Assembly: GCA_902524105.1 (NCBI GenBank) | Contig: CABZCD010000002.1 | Coordinates: 1-43,334 of the forward strand | DNA length: 43,334 nucleotides | Direction: 5' to 3' | Source: an uncultured Pelagibacteraceae bacterium | GTDB taxonomy: Bacteria > Pseudomonadota > Alphaproteobacteria > Pelagibacterales > Pelagibacteraceae | Part shown: in pieces, positions 17,230 to 25,812 of the stretch | Position numbering within the stretch: the first letter of the stretch is position 1 | Layout of the letters: each line of letters opens with the position of its first letter | Position numbers and translations under genes: made by a program | Notes under the pieces: generated by a model | The model's database searches: none | Told to the model about the DNA's origin: nothing | Seen by the model: the letters and a program-made list of their open reading frames with translations, nothing else

Positions 17230-18060
17230 TTATAATTGAAAGTAATCGTACAAAAACTTAGAGCCAATTATAATTAAAAATAGCCCAAAATACTTAGTTA
17301 GTTTTTTCTTTTCTAACCTATGACTTGTTTTTGCTCCTAATCTTGCCATAAGTGTTGTAATAGGTACAAAAATTAGGAAAGCCGGAATATTTATAAATCC
17401 TAAGCTTAGGGGTAAATTAACATTTAAATAAGTACCTGAAATAAAAAACCCTATTGCACCAAATAGCGCAATAACAAAACCAATAGCTGCAGCACTGCCT
17501 ATTGCTTTATTAATCGGATACCCAAAAAATTTTAATATAGGTACATTCATCACTGCTCCACCAATTCCCATAGGGGCGGATATAAAACCTGTAACCAATC
17601 CGCTTAATACTTTTGAAATAAATCCCATGTTTACTTTTAAATCTTTCTCTTTTTCTTTGAGAAAAAGTAAGTAAAATGAGAGGACAAACACTACAACTGA
17701 AAAAAATAAAATTAGTGGCTTTGTTTTCAAACTTGCGGCGAAAATTGTCCCAAGAATTACACCAGAAATAACAAACAATCCATAATCTTTAACAACTCCA
17801 AAGTCTACAGCTTTATGTTGATGATGCGTTATTACAGAAACTGTGGATGTAGGTATAATTATAGCAAATGACGTTCCTACAGCTAAGTGCATTAAATAAG
17901 TTGGGTTTATACCTGCGTTATTAAAAATATAATAAAGAATTGGCACTGTAATTAAACCTCCGCCTATGCCAAAAAGACCAGCTGCGAAACCTGCAGGAGC
18001 TGCCGTTATTACCATTATCAAGATTAGATAGATAATTTCTGATTGAGAAAGTATTTCCAA
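17230..18060 (-). CDS. TauE/SafE-family membrane transporter (sulfite/sulfoacetate-type exporter)
   Basis: A 276-residue integral membrane protein with seven to eight helices. Two repeated family motifs, AAGLFGIGGGLITVPIL near 26-42 and GFISAPMGIGGAVMNVP near 154-170, mark the internal duplication of TauE/SafE (DUF81) proteins. The family exports sulfur-containing anions in studied cases, but many members have unknown cargo. Its start is 2 bp after the end of dusA on the same strand, so it is likely the last gene of an MFS-rpoZ-dusA-tauE run. Confidence 0.83.
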   Translation of the reverse strand: MEILSQSEIIYLILIMVITAAPAGFAAGLFGIGGGLITVPILYYIFNNAGINPTYLMHLAVGTSFAIIIPTSTVSVITHHQHKAVDFGVVKDYGLFVISGVILGTIFAASLKTKPLILFFSVVVFVLSFYLLFLKEKEKDLKVNMGFISKVLSGLVTGFISAPMGIGGAVMNVPILKFFGYPINKAIGSAAAIGFVIALFGAIGFFISGTYLNVNLPLSLGFINIPAFLIFVPITTLMARLGAKTSHRLEKKKLTKYFGLFLIIIGSKFLYDYFQL

Positions 18061-18062
18061 AA

Positions 18063-19046
18063 TTATCTTTCTAAAGAAATTGGGTTATATTTTTTTAGCT
18101 GATCCATTATGTGGTTAACCTTTTGAAGATCTGCGTCTCTGATACACATATTTTTTGAAAGATATTGTTTCCAAATCTTTGAGCCATTCTGACCATGAAA
18201 AAGACCAACAGTATGCCTCATAATATGATTCAATTGAGTGCCTTTAGATGTTTCATCTTGAATATATGGTATTAATTTCTCCATCACCTCTGATCTAGTT
18301 GGTACATTTTTATTTTTGAATACTTCTCTCTCAATATCAGCCAAAAAATACGGAGAATGATAAATAGCTCTCCCAATCATAACTCCATCAACTTTTTGAA
18401 GATGCAAATTGATATCTTCAATGGATTTAATGCCACCATTAATTATAATTTCATCATTTTTAAAATATTCTTTTAATTTATAAACAAAATCATATTTTAG
18501 TGGAGGAATATTTAAATTTTCTTTTGGAGTGAGTTTTTTTAATAAAGCCTTTCTCGCATGAATAATAAATTTTTTTGAGCCTGCATTTTTTGTTGTCGTA
18601 ATAAAAGATTTTAAAAATTCAAAGTTTTCAATTTCGTTGTAACCAATTCTAGTTTTAATTGTTATAGGAAGATTTGTGGCTTTAGACATAGACTCTATAC
18701 AACTTGCAACTAGTTTAGGTTCTTGCATTAAGCAGGCTCCAAATTTATTTTTTTGAACTTTTTTACTTGGACATCCTAAATTTAAATTAATTTCTTTATA
18801 ACCGTAATCTTCAGATATTTTGCAAGCCTCTGCTAGTTCGGCTGGGTTGGAACCTCCAATTTGTAAGGTTACCGGATTTGGAATTTTCTTAAATGTTAAA
18901 AGTTTATTACGATCGCCTCTGATAATTGCATTCGCAACAATCATCTCGGTATATAGATGAATATTTTTACTGATCAGACTTAAGAAAAATATTTCATGTT
19001 TATCAGTGCAATCCATCATTGGAGCAACTGAGATTGATTTATTCAT
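18063..19046 (-). CDS. dusA: tRNA-dihydrouridine synthase A
   Basis: FMN-dependent reduction of uridine to dihydrouridine in the tRNA D-loop (DusA acts mainly at U20/U20a). It is 327 residues, normal for DusA. VAPMMDCTDKHEIFF near 7-21 begins the barrel, followed by ATLYTEM-like HLYTEMIVANAI. NLGCPSKKVQKNKFGACLM carries the catalytic Cys near 104. IKTRIGYNE, FIIHARKA, INGGI and MIGRAIYHSPYFL are the FMN-phosphate and RNA-binding blocks. The MDCTDKH start and RAIYHSPY motif favour DusA over DusB or DusC. It begins one base after the rpoZ stop codon. Confidence 0.93.
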   Translation of the reverse strand: MNKSISVAPMMDCTDKHEIFFLSLISKNIHLYTEMIVANAIIRGDRNKLLTFKKIPNPVTLQIGGSNPAELAEACKISEDYGYKEINLNLGCPSKKVQKNKFGACLMQEPKLVASCIESMSKATNLPITIKTRIGYNEIENFEFLKSFITTTKNAGSKKFIIHARKALLKKLTPKENLNIPPLKYDFVYKLKEYFKNDEIIINGGIKSIEDINLHLQKVDGVMIGRAIYHSPYFLADIEREVFKNKNVPTRSEVMEKLIPYIQDETSKGTQLNHIMRHTVGLFHGQNGSKIWKQYLSKNMCIRDADLQKVNHIMDQLKKYNPISLER

Positions 19047-19538
19047 TTATTTCTCTTCGGGTTTATCTACTTCTTCTTTGAGCTCTAATGGTGCTTCTTC
19101 TTCTAAACTTTCTTGCTTAATTTCAGGCTGTTCAGACTTAAGTTCAGATAATGCCTCTTTAACTAAATTACTTGTTGGTTTTTGTTCTGGGGTTCTTCGC
19201 GTTCTTTTAGACGGTAAAACAGCAATTCCACTTTTTGACACTTGTCCTTTATAAATGTTTTCAAAATCGTCGTTTACTTCCTCTTCAGTATCTTCTAGTT
19301 CTTCAACTTCATCCGGTTCTTTTCTTAATCTTGTAATAGCGTTTTTTTCAAGCTCTTTTACAGATAATTTTCCATCTCCAATTTCTCTGAGTGCTATGAT
19401 TGTTTTTTTATCATTATCTTCTTCAACAAGCATTGGTGATCCGGAATTTAATTGAGCTGTTCTCTCTTTTGCTAATAAAACGAGATCATATTGATTATCA
19501 ATTTTTTCTAAACAATCTTCTACTGTAATTCTTGCCAT
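19047..19538 (-). CDS. rpoZ: DNA-directed RNA polymerase omega subunit with acidic C-terminal extension
   Basis: Small subunit that helps fold and assemble the beta' subunit. [20 protein letters not shown] and the following [12 protein letters not shown] helix match the conserved omega core, and [13 protein letters not shown] near 47-59 ends it. The total of 163 residues is longer than the usual 70-130. From about residue 64 on, the chain is rich in Glu and Asp ([16 protein letters not shown]), then Pro/Ser/Lys, and looks disordered. The gap of 33 bp to the upstream MFS gene could hold its own promoter, but readthrough is also possible. Confidence 0.93.
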   Translation of the reverse strand: MARITVEDCLEKIDNQYDLVLLAKERTAQLNSGSPMLVEEDNDKKTIIALREIGDGKLSVKELEKNAITRLRKEPDEVEELEDTEEEVNDDFENIYKGQVSKSGIAVLPSKRTRRTPEQKPTSNLVKEALSELKSEQPEIKQESLEEEAPLELKEEVDKPEEK

Positions 19539-19571
19539 GATGAGGTTTATAGTGCATTTGATAAGAAAAGA

Positions 19572-20792
19572 TCAAGCTTTTTTTAAGATTATTGGATTGA
19601 TCTTGTTACTTATCGTTAAAAGAAGCAAAAACACCGAAATTATATAAAGAGCAGATATTAAAGAAATAGTCTCTATGGACAAGCCTAAATCTATGAAATA
19701 ACCAAAAATCGCGGTTCCGAATGCTGTTGAAAAAACCATTAATGCTGTGGTTAAAGCTTTTATGCTTCCAATATATTTTACTCCATAGATTTCCGCCCAT
19801 GTTGAAGATCCTAACACATTAGCCAAACCATTAGAGACACCTAGTAAACCAAAAAAAATATAAGCAATAAATTGTTGATTTAAAAAGTACAAAATAATTA
19901 AACCCACTAGTAAAGGAGCATTGATAAAATAGATTAATTTTCGACTTGTAAATCTATCAACTAAAAATCCAGACAAAATTAAAGTCAATATAGAAGAAAT
20001 TGAATAAATCATAAATGATTTAGGTATAGTATAAATTTCCCAAGATTTAGAGTCAGAAATAAAAGACTGGTATACAAATACGCCTGTCGCAATCCATGGC
20101 ATAGCTAGCATATTTAACGATATAATATAAAATTTAACGTCTTTAATTACCTCTGATCTTTTCCAACTTTTTATCCTATTTAAAGATCTGTCAAAAATAT
20201 TATTACTTTCCCTAGAGTCTATAGATAAGTTTTTGATTGTTGACAAAACTACAATTGGTAAAATTATCAACATTAGTAAAGAAATAAATTGCCAAATGGA
20301 TCTCCATGATAAAAAAGTTAACATAAATACTATTAATATAGGTAAAATAAATTCTGCAGCTGAAAGTCCAAACCAAACTGCACTTAAAGCTTTACCTCTT
20401 CGCTGATTAAAATATCTCGATATAGTTGTTGTAGATGTATGAGACATTAGACCTTGTCCTGAAAATCTCATTAAAAAAATACCTATAATTAAAAGATATA
20501 AATTGTTAATTAAAGAGAAAAAGAAACTTGATAGAATTAAAAAAAAAATAACAATAAAAGAGTAATTTAATAATTTAAATTCATCAATTTTTTTCCCAAA
20601 CCAAATTAGTGTTAAACTAGAAAATATAGTGGCCAAAGCATAAATTGAGCCAAATTGTCCATGTGAAATATTTAGGTCATTTCTGATGCTTGGGTTAAAC
20701 AATCCCAAAAAAAAACTCTGTCCAAAACTAGAAAAAAATGTAAATATAAATCCAAATATAATAACTTTTTTATTTAAACTAAGGTTAATCAT
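19572..20792 (-). CDS. Major facilitator superfamily (MFS) transporter
   Basis: A membrane carrier with about 12 helices. I start at ATG 20790-20792, giving 406 residues; the open frame extends 7 codons further, but those lie within the divergent gene, and the first helix begins only about six residues after this ATG. The loop between helices 2 and 3 has WFGKKIDEFK, a variant of the MFS motif A. The long central loop (RSLNRIKSWKRSEVIKD) separates the two halves. The fold resembles oxalate/monocarboxylate-type MFS, but the cargo cannot be told. Its start codon is only 2 bp from the start codon of the opposite-strand dehydrogenase. Confidence 0.85.
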   Translation of the reverse strand: MINLSLNKKVIIFGFIFTFFSSFGQSFFLGLFNPSIRNDLNISHGQFGSIYALATIFSSLTLIWFGKKIDEFKLLNYSFIVIFFLILSSFFFSLINNLYLLIIGIFLMRFSGQGLMSHTSTTTISRYFNQRRGKALSAVWFGLSAAEFILPILIVFMLTFLSWRSIWQFISLLMLIILPIVVLSTIKNLSIDSRESNNIFDRSLNRIKSWKRSEVIKDVKFYIISLNMLAMPWIATGVFVYQSFISDSKSWEIYTIPKSFMIYSISSILTLILSGFLVDRFTSRKLIYFINAPLLVGLIILYFLNQQFIAYIFFGLLGVSNGLANVLGSSTWAEIYGVKYIGSIKALTTALMVFSTAFGTAIFGYFIDLGLSIETISLISALYIISVFLLLLTISNKINPIILKKA

Positions 20793-20794
20793 TG

Positions 20795-21664
20795 ATGACT
20801 TGTAAAGTAGCATTCATAGGTTTAGGTGTAATGGGATATCCCATGGCAGGATTTATATCAAAAGCAGGTCATAATGTAACTGTTTATAATAGAACTAAAT
20901 CAAAAGCAGAAAAATGGATTAAAGAATATAAGGGCAATATCGCAGAAACACCTATGGATGCAGCAAAAGATTGTGATTTTATATTTACATGTGTGGGAAA
21001 CGACAACGACTTAAGAGAAGTTACTCTAGGTGACAAAGGGTTGTTCAAATCTGCAAAAAGGGGGGCAGTTTACATAGATAATACAACTGCTTCAGCTGAT
21101 ATCGCCCGGGAGCTATACAACGAAGCTAAGTCAAAAGGATTTGAATTTCTAGATGCGCCTATTTCTGGCGGTCAAGCAGGTGCAGAAGGTGGAATTTTAA
21201 CTGTTATGGTGGGAGGTGATGAGGTTCCTTTTAAAAAAGCAGAATCAGTAATCGACTGTTATAGTAAAAAAATAAAATTATTGGGTCCTTCTGGAAGTGG
21301 TCAATTAACTAAAATGGTGAATCAGATTTGTATAGCTGGTCTAGTTCAAGGATTATCTGAAGCAATAAATTTTGGAATGAATGCAGGTTTAAACATGCAT
21401 GACGTAATTGAAGTAATTTCAAAAGGTGCGGCCCAATCCTGGCAAATGGAAAATAGACACAAAACTATGATAGAGGATAAGTTTGATTATGGATTTGCAG
21501 TAGATTGGATGCGTAAAGATTTAAAAATTGCTATGGATGAAGCAAAAAAGAATAACTCTCCTTTGCCTATAACAAAAATAATTGATGATTATTATTCCGA
21601 GGTTCAAAAAATGGGTGGACAAAGATGGGATACTTCCAGCCTAATAAAAAGATTTAGAAAATAG
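20795..21664 (+). CDS. Beta-hydroxyacid dehydrogenase (3-hydroxyisobutyrate dehydrogenase / tartronate semialdehyde reductase family)
   Basis: NAD(P)-dependent oxidoreductase of 289 residues from ATG 20795 (an in-frame TTG lies one codon earlier). The dinucleotide fold is VAFIGLGVMGYPMAG near 4-18, followed by NRTKSKAE where an Asn-Arg pair suggests NADP preference. Substrate loop DAPISGGQAGAEGG is near 120-133. The catalytic Lys is in GSGQLTKMVNQ near 167-177, and DWMRKDLKIAMDEA near 237-250 is also conserved. Substrate could be 3-hydroxyisobutyrate, tartronate semialdehyde or succinic semialdehyde. Its stop shares one base with the GTG start of the next gene. Confidence 0.87.
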   Translation: MTCKVAFIGLGVMGYPMAGFISKAGHNVTVYNRTKSKAEKWIKEYKGNIAETPMDAAKDCDFIFTCVGNDNDLREVTLGDKGLFKSAKRGAVYIDNTTASADIARELYNEAKSKGFEFLDAPISGGQAGAEGGILTVMVGGDEVPFKKAESVIDCYSKKIKLLGPSGSGQLTKMVNQICIAGLVQGLSEAINFGMNAGLNMHDVIEVISKGAAQSWQMENRHKTMIEDKFDYGFAVDWMRKDLKIAMDEAKKNNSPLPITKIIDDYYSEVQKMGGQRWDTSSLIKRFRK

Positions 21665-22275
21665 TGTCAGTAGAAAAAGTCAGTTATTATGAAGATTTTA
21701 AGGAAATAGAGAAAAAATTATGGTCCTTATTAGTACGAGCAGTAAATGACCGTAACTCAGAATTTAGAACTCCGGTATTTATTTGCGGAGATAAAGATAA
21801 CTTAGATGGAAGAGTAGTTGTTTTAAGGCAAGCAGATTATAATAATAATATTGTTCAATTTCATAGTGACATAAGATCAACAAAAATATCAATGATAAAA
21901 AGTAATCCGAATTGTTCCCTGCTGTTTTACGGAAAAAAAGAAAAAATACAACTGAGAATGAAGGTCAATTGTGAAATACATTATAACGATAAGATTGCAA
22001 GGGAGTCATGGAATAAAACCGGACATATTAGTAGAAAATGTTACTTAGTTACCGATGGTCCAGGAACTAAATCAGAAAAACCAACTTCAGGACTTAATGA
22101 TAAATTTGATAATTTTGATTTTTCAAAAGAGGAAAGTGAAGAAGGATATAAAAATTTTTGTGTCATCAAATGTAAAATTAAAAGCATTGAGTGGTTATAT
22201 CTAGCTGCAAAAGGTCACCGTAGAGCTTTAATAGATTTAAATGAAGCAAAAAAATTCACTTGGTTAGTTCCCTAA
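21664..22275 (+). CDS. Pyridoxamine 5'-phosphate oxidase-family flavoprotein (PNPOx-like)
   Basis: A 203-residue split-barrel FMN-binding protein starting at GTG, which overlaps the upstream stop by one base. VVVLRQADYNNNIVQFHSDIRS (about 49-70) is the strand pair that carries FMN phosphate contacts in PNPOx, and LLFYGKKEKIQLRMK (about 86-100) follows, matching the PNPOx pattern of a W/Y-x-x-x-x-x-Q-x-R segment. The C-terminal end WLYLAAKGHRRALID resembles the classic WxxxRLxP... ending but lacks the standard PdxH signature, so a true PdxH function is uncertain. The C-terminal 12 bp overlap the convergent carbonic-anhydrase-like gene. Confidence 0.75.
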   Translation: MSVEKVSYYEDFKEIEKKLWSLLVRAVNDRNSEFRTPVFICGDKDNLDGRVVVLRQADYNNNIVQFHSDIRSTKISMIKSNPNCSLLFYGKKEKIQLRMKVNCEIHYNDKIARESWNKTGHISRKCYLVTDGPGTKSEKPTSGLNDKFDNFDFSKEESEEGYKNFCVIKCKIKSIEWLYLAAKGHRRALIDLNEAKKFTWLVP

Positions 22276-22776
22276 CTTTTTATATTTTTTGTAATTATTA
22301 ACGTAATGTTCAGCATTTTCTCTTATGTGTTTAATTTCTTCATCAGTAACCTGTCTGATAACTTTACCTGGGCTTCCTATTACTAAAGACCTTTCCGGAA
22401 TTACTTTATTTTCAGTTATTAATGCATTTGCTCCAATAATAGAATTTTTTCCTATCTTAACTTTATTTAATATCGTACTTCCTATTCCAATAAGACAGTC
22501 ATCTTCAATTATACATCCGTGTAACATTACTAAATGTCCTACAGTAACATTTTTACCAATCTTAACTGGACAACCTGGATCAGTGTGAATAACGCTGCCA
22601 TCTTGGATATTTGATCCCTCTCCTATTGTGATGGGTTCGACGTCGCCTCTCAAGGTTGCATTGAACCAAATGTTTGCATCTTTTTTTAAAGTGACGTTAC
22701 CAATTAAAACCGAATTGGGAGCAAACCAACTATCTTTGTCAATCTTAGGACTAATATTGTTGAAATTATAAATCAT
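22264..22776 (-). CDS. Gamma-carbonic anhydrase-like hexapeptide-repeat protein (YrdA/PaaY type)
   Basis: A 170-residue left-handed beta-helix. The three zinc-ligand histidines of gamma-class carbonic anhydrases are in place: IHTDPG near 69, then VGHLVMLHG with two His five residues apart near 86-91. The N-terminus (WFAPNSVLIGNVTL, ANIWFNATLRGDVEPI) is typical. Many bacterial members lack measured carbonic anhydrase activity and may act as acyl- or metal-dependent accessory enzymes, so the biochemical role stays open. Confidence 0.85.
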   Translation of the reverse strand: MIYNFNNISPKIDKDSWFAPNSVLIGNVTLKKDANIWFNATLRGDVEPITIGEGSNIQDGSVIHTDPGCPVKIGKNVTVGHLVMLHGCIIEDDCLIGIGSTILNKVKIGKNSIIGANALITENKVIPERSLVIGSPGKVIRQVTDEEIKHIRENAEHYVNNYKKYKKLGN

Positions 22777-22796
22777 TAATATAATTATAATATATT

Positions 22797-23351
22797 ATGG
22801 TCTTAACAAAAACCCCAATCTGCAATTTTAAAGAAAAAGCAACTGAATTTAATCTAAAAGGAGTAGATAATAAATTTTACAAACTTGAAAATTGTGTTGG
22901 AAACAGGGGGACTATTATAATGTTTATTTGCAACCACTGCCCATATGTAAAAGCTATAATTAAAGATTTAGTAGAAGATATAAATGAATTAAAAAAAAGT
23001 GGAATTCAAACAGTAGCTATCATGTCGAATGATGTCAAAAATTATCCAGAAGATTCTTTTGATAATATGTTGACATTTTCAAAAATAAACAAATTCAATT
23101 TTCCATATTTATTTGATGAAACACAAATCGTTGCTAAAAGGTATGGAGCTGTATGCACTCCAGATTTTTTTGGTTACAACAAAAATTTAGAACTTCAGTA
23201 TCGAGGTAGGTTTAGAGAATTAAAAGAACTAGTTCAAATTAAGAATGGAAATAGTGATTTAAAATTAGCTATGGAAATGATTTCTAAAACACAAAATGGT
23301 CCAAAAGATCAAATACCAAGTATGGGCTGTAATATAAAGTGGATTAAATAA
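22797..23351 (+). CDS. Thioredoxin-fold redoxin (AhpC/TSA-like)
   Basis: A 184-residue thioredoxin-like protein without signal peptide. The redox centre is CNHCPYVKA near 44-52, where the two Cys form a CxxC pair. The cis-Pro loop reads AVCTPDFFGYN near 118-128, and RGRFRELKE follows, as in the redoxin group annotated as thioredoxin-family proteins or resA-like. Likely a cytosolic thiol reductase or peroxidase relative. The substrate is unknown. Its TAA stop shares one base with the ATG of the glycosyltransferase gene downstream, an unexpected functional partner. Confidence 0.82.
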   Translation: MVLTKTPICNFKEKATEFNLKGVDNKFYKLENCVGNRGTIIMFICNHCPYVKAIIKDLVEDINELKKSGIQTVAIMSNDVKNYPEDSFDNMLTFSKINKFNFPYLFDETQIVAKRYGAVCTPDFFGYNKNLELQYRGRFRELKELVQIKNGNSDLKLAMEMISKTQNGPKDQIPSMGCNIKWIK

Positions 23352-24442
23352 TGTTTGTTATATCAACTAGAAATTTTCCACCAGATGTAGGTGGAATACA
23401 AAATTTAATGAGTGGACTATCACTATCTTTATTAAAACATGGTCCAGTAAAAGTTTTTGCGGAACAGACGACGGAGATAAATGATTTTGATAAAAAAACT
23501 GGTCTCGATTTAACCAGAATTTCTGGTTTTAAATTTTTAAGAAAATATAGAAAAGCAAATTTAATTAGAGATTTTTCCTTAAAAAATTCCGTAAGAGCCT
23601 TTTTTTTCGATCATTGGAAAAGTATAGAAAAAATAGATGAGAAAGTTTTAAAAAATGCACCATCATTTTGTTTAATACATTCAAAGGAAATTAATCATAC
23701 ACAAGGAAGTTTTCTTAATAAAAGAATGATTAAATCTTTAAATAAAGCAAGCTTTGTAATTTCAAATTCTGAATTTACAAAAAATCTTGCTATAAAAAAT
23801 GGTTTTGAAGAAAAAAAAATTAAGATAATACATCCGGGATGTAATTACCCTATTAAAATAGATAATAAAAATTTAGAAACAGCAAAAGAATTATACAGAA
23901 ATTCATTTCCAAAAATAATTACAGTTGCAAGGCTAGATAAAAGAAAAAGTCATCGAAATATTTTGATGACAATTAAAAACTTAAAGCCTAGATTTCCAAA
24001 TATTAAATATATTTCAATTGGTGATGGAGAAGAAATGGAAAATCTTAAAAGTCTTAAAAATGAATTAGGACTAGGCAATGAAGTTGTTCTTTTGAAAGAA
24101 TCTACAGAACTTTTAAAAGTAGCACTATTAGAACAATCTGATCTTTTTTTAATGCCATCAATTATTTATAAAAAATCTGTTGAAGGATTTGGAATATCTT
24201 TCATAGAAGCCGCTGCATATGGCACCGGTTCAATTGGTGGAATTGCAGGAGGAGCCTCTGATGCTATTCAAGATGGTATCTCTGGATATTTATGTAATGG
24301 AGAAAGTTTAAATTCAATTTACGATACTATTGTTAAATTTTTTGATAATAATAATTTTAAACAATTGGGCAAAAATGCTTTTACTTTTTCAAAAAACTTT
24401 CATTGGGAAAAAGTTGTCAAAAAATATATAAAACTAATTTAA
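23351..24442 (+). CDS. Family 4 glycosyltransferase (GT-B fold)
   Basis: A 363-residue retaining glycosyltransferase. The N-terminal acceptor half starts TRNFPPDVGGIQNLMSGL (about 5-22), the classic P-x-x-G-G-x loop. VISNSEFTKNLAIKNGF near 135-151 leads into the donor half, with TVARLDKRKSHRNIL near 192-206. The EX7E signature is in SVEGFGISFIEAAAYG near 273-288. Such enzymes build lipopolysaccharide or glycolipids from nucleotide sugars. The gene ends 9 bp inside the convergent GT9 gene. Confidence 0.9.
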   Translation: MFVISTRNFPPDVGGIQNLMSGLSLSLLKHGPVKVFAEQTTEINDFDKKTGLDLTRISGFKFLRKYRKANLIRDFSLKNSVRAFFFDHWKSIEKIDEKVLKNAPSFCLIHSKEINHTQGSFLNKRMIKSLNKASFVISNSEFTKNLAIKNGFEEKKIKIIHPGCNYPIKIDNKNLETAKELYRNSFPKIITVARLDKRKSHRNILMTIKNLKPRFPNIKYISIGDGEEMENLKSLKNELGLGNEVVLLKESTELLKVALLEQSDLFLMPSIIYKKSVEGFGISFIEAAAYGTGSIGGIAGGASDAIQDGISGYLCNGESLNSIYDTIVKFFDNNNFKQLGKNAFTFSKNFHWEKVVKKYIKLI

Positions 24443-25366
24443 ATCTTTTTTCATATTTTCTAAAACTTCTTCAACTTTTAGTTCAGACAAAAGATCTACA
24501 GTAATAGTCTTAAAATTTATATTTCCAATATTCACTTTTTTGGCAGTTGTGTGACTTCCGAATAAAGCTAAACCTTTTTTATTTAAATGAGAACAAATGT
24601 GGGCAGGTCCTGTGTCGTTTGAAATTATATACTTGGCTGAGTTTATTAATGAAATAAGAAAATTAATCTTTACTGATTTTCTATTATCTAAGACAATCTT
24701 TGCATTAAGTTCTCTGGCTTCCTCTAATTCTTCCGGTCCAGGGGCAATTAATATTGGATATTTATTTTTATAAACTTCTTTAATCTTAACGATTAGCTCT
24801 GAAAAATAAGGCCATTTTTTCTGTGTATGTTTTTTTGAACAAAAGGGAAAGATCAAAATATAGTCCCCATTTGTATATTGCTTTAAGTTTCTTGAAATAT
24901 CTTTTATGCACCAAGTTAAATTTATATCTTTAGTATTTTTAATTTTTATATTGCTTTTTTTTAATTGTTTCTCTATTCGATTTAAAACTGAGTCTTGATT
25001 AAAATCAGATAATTTTTCCCCAGTCTCAAGAGAGGTTTCCGATGTAGACCAAACAGGATCTTTAAGTATAAAATTTTTATAGAACTTTGTTCTTTTCGAG
25101 TTTTGCAAATCAAAGACATGAGAAAATTTATACTTATGCAATAATTTTTTTAAACTTAATAAATAAAGCAAATTCCATCTAGGCAACCTTTGATCTAAAA
25201 GTACCCCATCAACATAAGGACACTCTGACATAAATTCTAAGTAAGCTCTAGAAGTCAAAAGTAATATTTTAGAATTTTTGAATGAATTTTTAATATCCTG
25301 AATTGCCCCATTTGCTTGAATTAAGTCGCCTAATGACCCGTGCTTTATAATTAAGATATTTGACAT
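24434..25366 (-). CDS. Family 9 glycosyltransferase (ADP-heptose:LPS heptosyltransferase-like)
   Basis: GT-B fold enzyme of 310 residues from ATG 25364-25366; an in-frame start 13 codons upstream would precede the first strand with an unrelated segment. The N-terminus ILIIKHGSLGDLIQANGAI has the conserved G-D-x-I/L-x-x-x-G/P of heptosyltransferases, and YIISNDTGPAHICSHL near 250-265 carries the D-T/S-G-x-x-H donor motif. It likely adds a heptose or similar sugar to an LPS core. The divergent DUF6165 gene begins 50 bp away, leaving a shared promoter region. Confidence 0.87.
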   Translation of the reverse strand: MSNILIIKHGSLGDLIQANGAIQDIKNSFKNSKILLLTSRAYLEFMSECPYVDGVLLDQRLPRWNLLYLLSLKKLLHKYKFSHVFDLQNSKRTKFYKNFILKDPVWSTSETSLETGEKLSDFNQDSVLNRIEKQLKKSNIKIKNTKDINLTWCIKDISRNLKQYTNGDYILIFPFCSKKHTQKKWPYFSELIVKIKEVYKNKYPILIAPGPEELEEARELNAKIVLDNRKSVKINFLISLINSAKYIISNDTGPAHICSHLNKKGLALFGSHTTAKKVNIGNINFKTITVDLLSELKVEEVLENMKKDLN

Positions 25367-25416
25367 AATTTTAACTTTATATAATGAATTAATTAGTATA
25401 ATCAAAAAAAAACTTT

Positions 25417-25812
25417 ATGAATACAAAATTAAATCAAATATTAGCTGAAATCTCTGCTGGTGAATTGCTAGATAAAATAACTATTCTTGAAATCAAAAAA
25501 GAAAAAATAAAAAACAGAGAAAAATTAGAAGATATTGATAAAGAACTAAGATCCTTAAATATTACATCAAAAGAGAAAATACCAGATAAAAGTAAAATTA
25601 GTGATTTAATAACTAATTTAAAAAAAATAAATTTAAAGCTTTGGGATATTGAAGAAAATAAAAGACTGGCTGAGAAAAATCAAAAATTTGAAGAAGAATT
25701 TATAAAATTATCTAGAGAAGTTTACAAAACTAATGATGAAAGAGCTAAAATTAAATTGAAGATTAATGAAATATTAGGTTCAAATATTAAAGAAGTTAAA
25801 TCTCATTATTAG
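25417..25812 (+). CDS. DUF6165-type helical protein
   Basis: A 131-residue, highly charged, almost entirely helical protein. The N-terminus (AEISAGELLDKITILEIKKE) resembles the DUF6165 family as I remember it (V/I-S-x-G-E-x-x-D-K/R-x-x-I-L-E-I-K). It probably forms a coiled-coil; heptad-like Leu/Ile/Lys patterns run from about residue 10 to 125. No catalytic motif is visible and function is unknown. Family members are often near sugar-transferase genes, as here beside GT9 and GT4. It converges with the nitrilase gene, overlapping by 4 bp. Confidence 0.7.
   Translation: MNTKLNQILAEISAGELLDKITILEIKKEKIKNREKLEDIDKELRSLNITSKEKIPDKSKISDLITNLKKINLKLWDIEENKRLAEKNQKFEEEFIKLSREVYKTNDERAKIKLKINEILGSNIKEVKSHY

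Noticed and set aside
20793-20813. Longer N-terminus of the MFS transporter (7 extra codons)
   Set aside because: These codons lie inside the dehydrogenase gene, and the first transmembrane helix starts right after the ATG at 20792.
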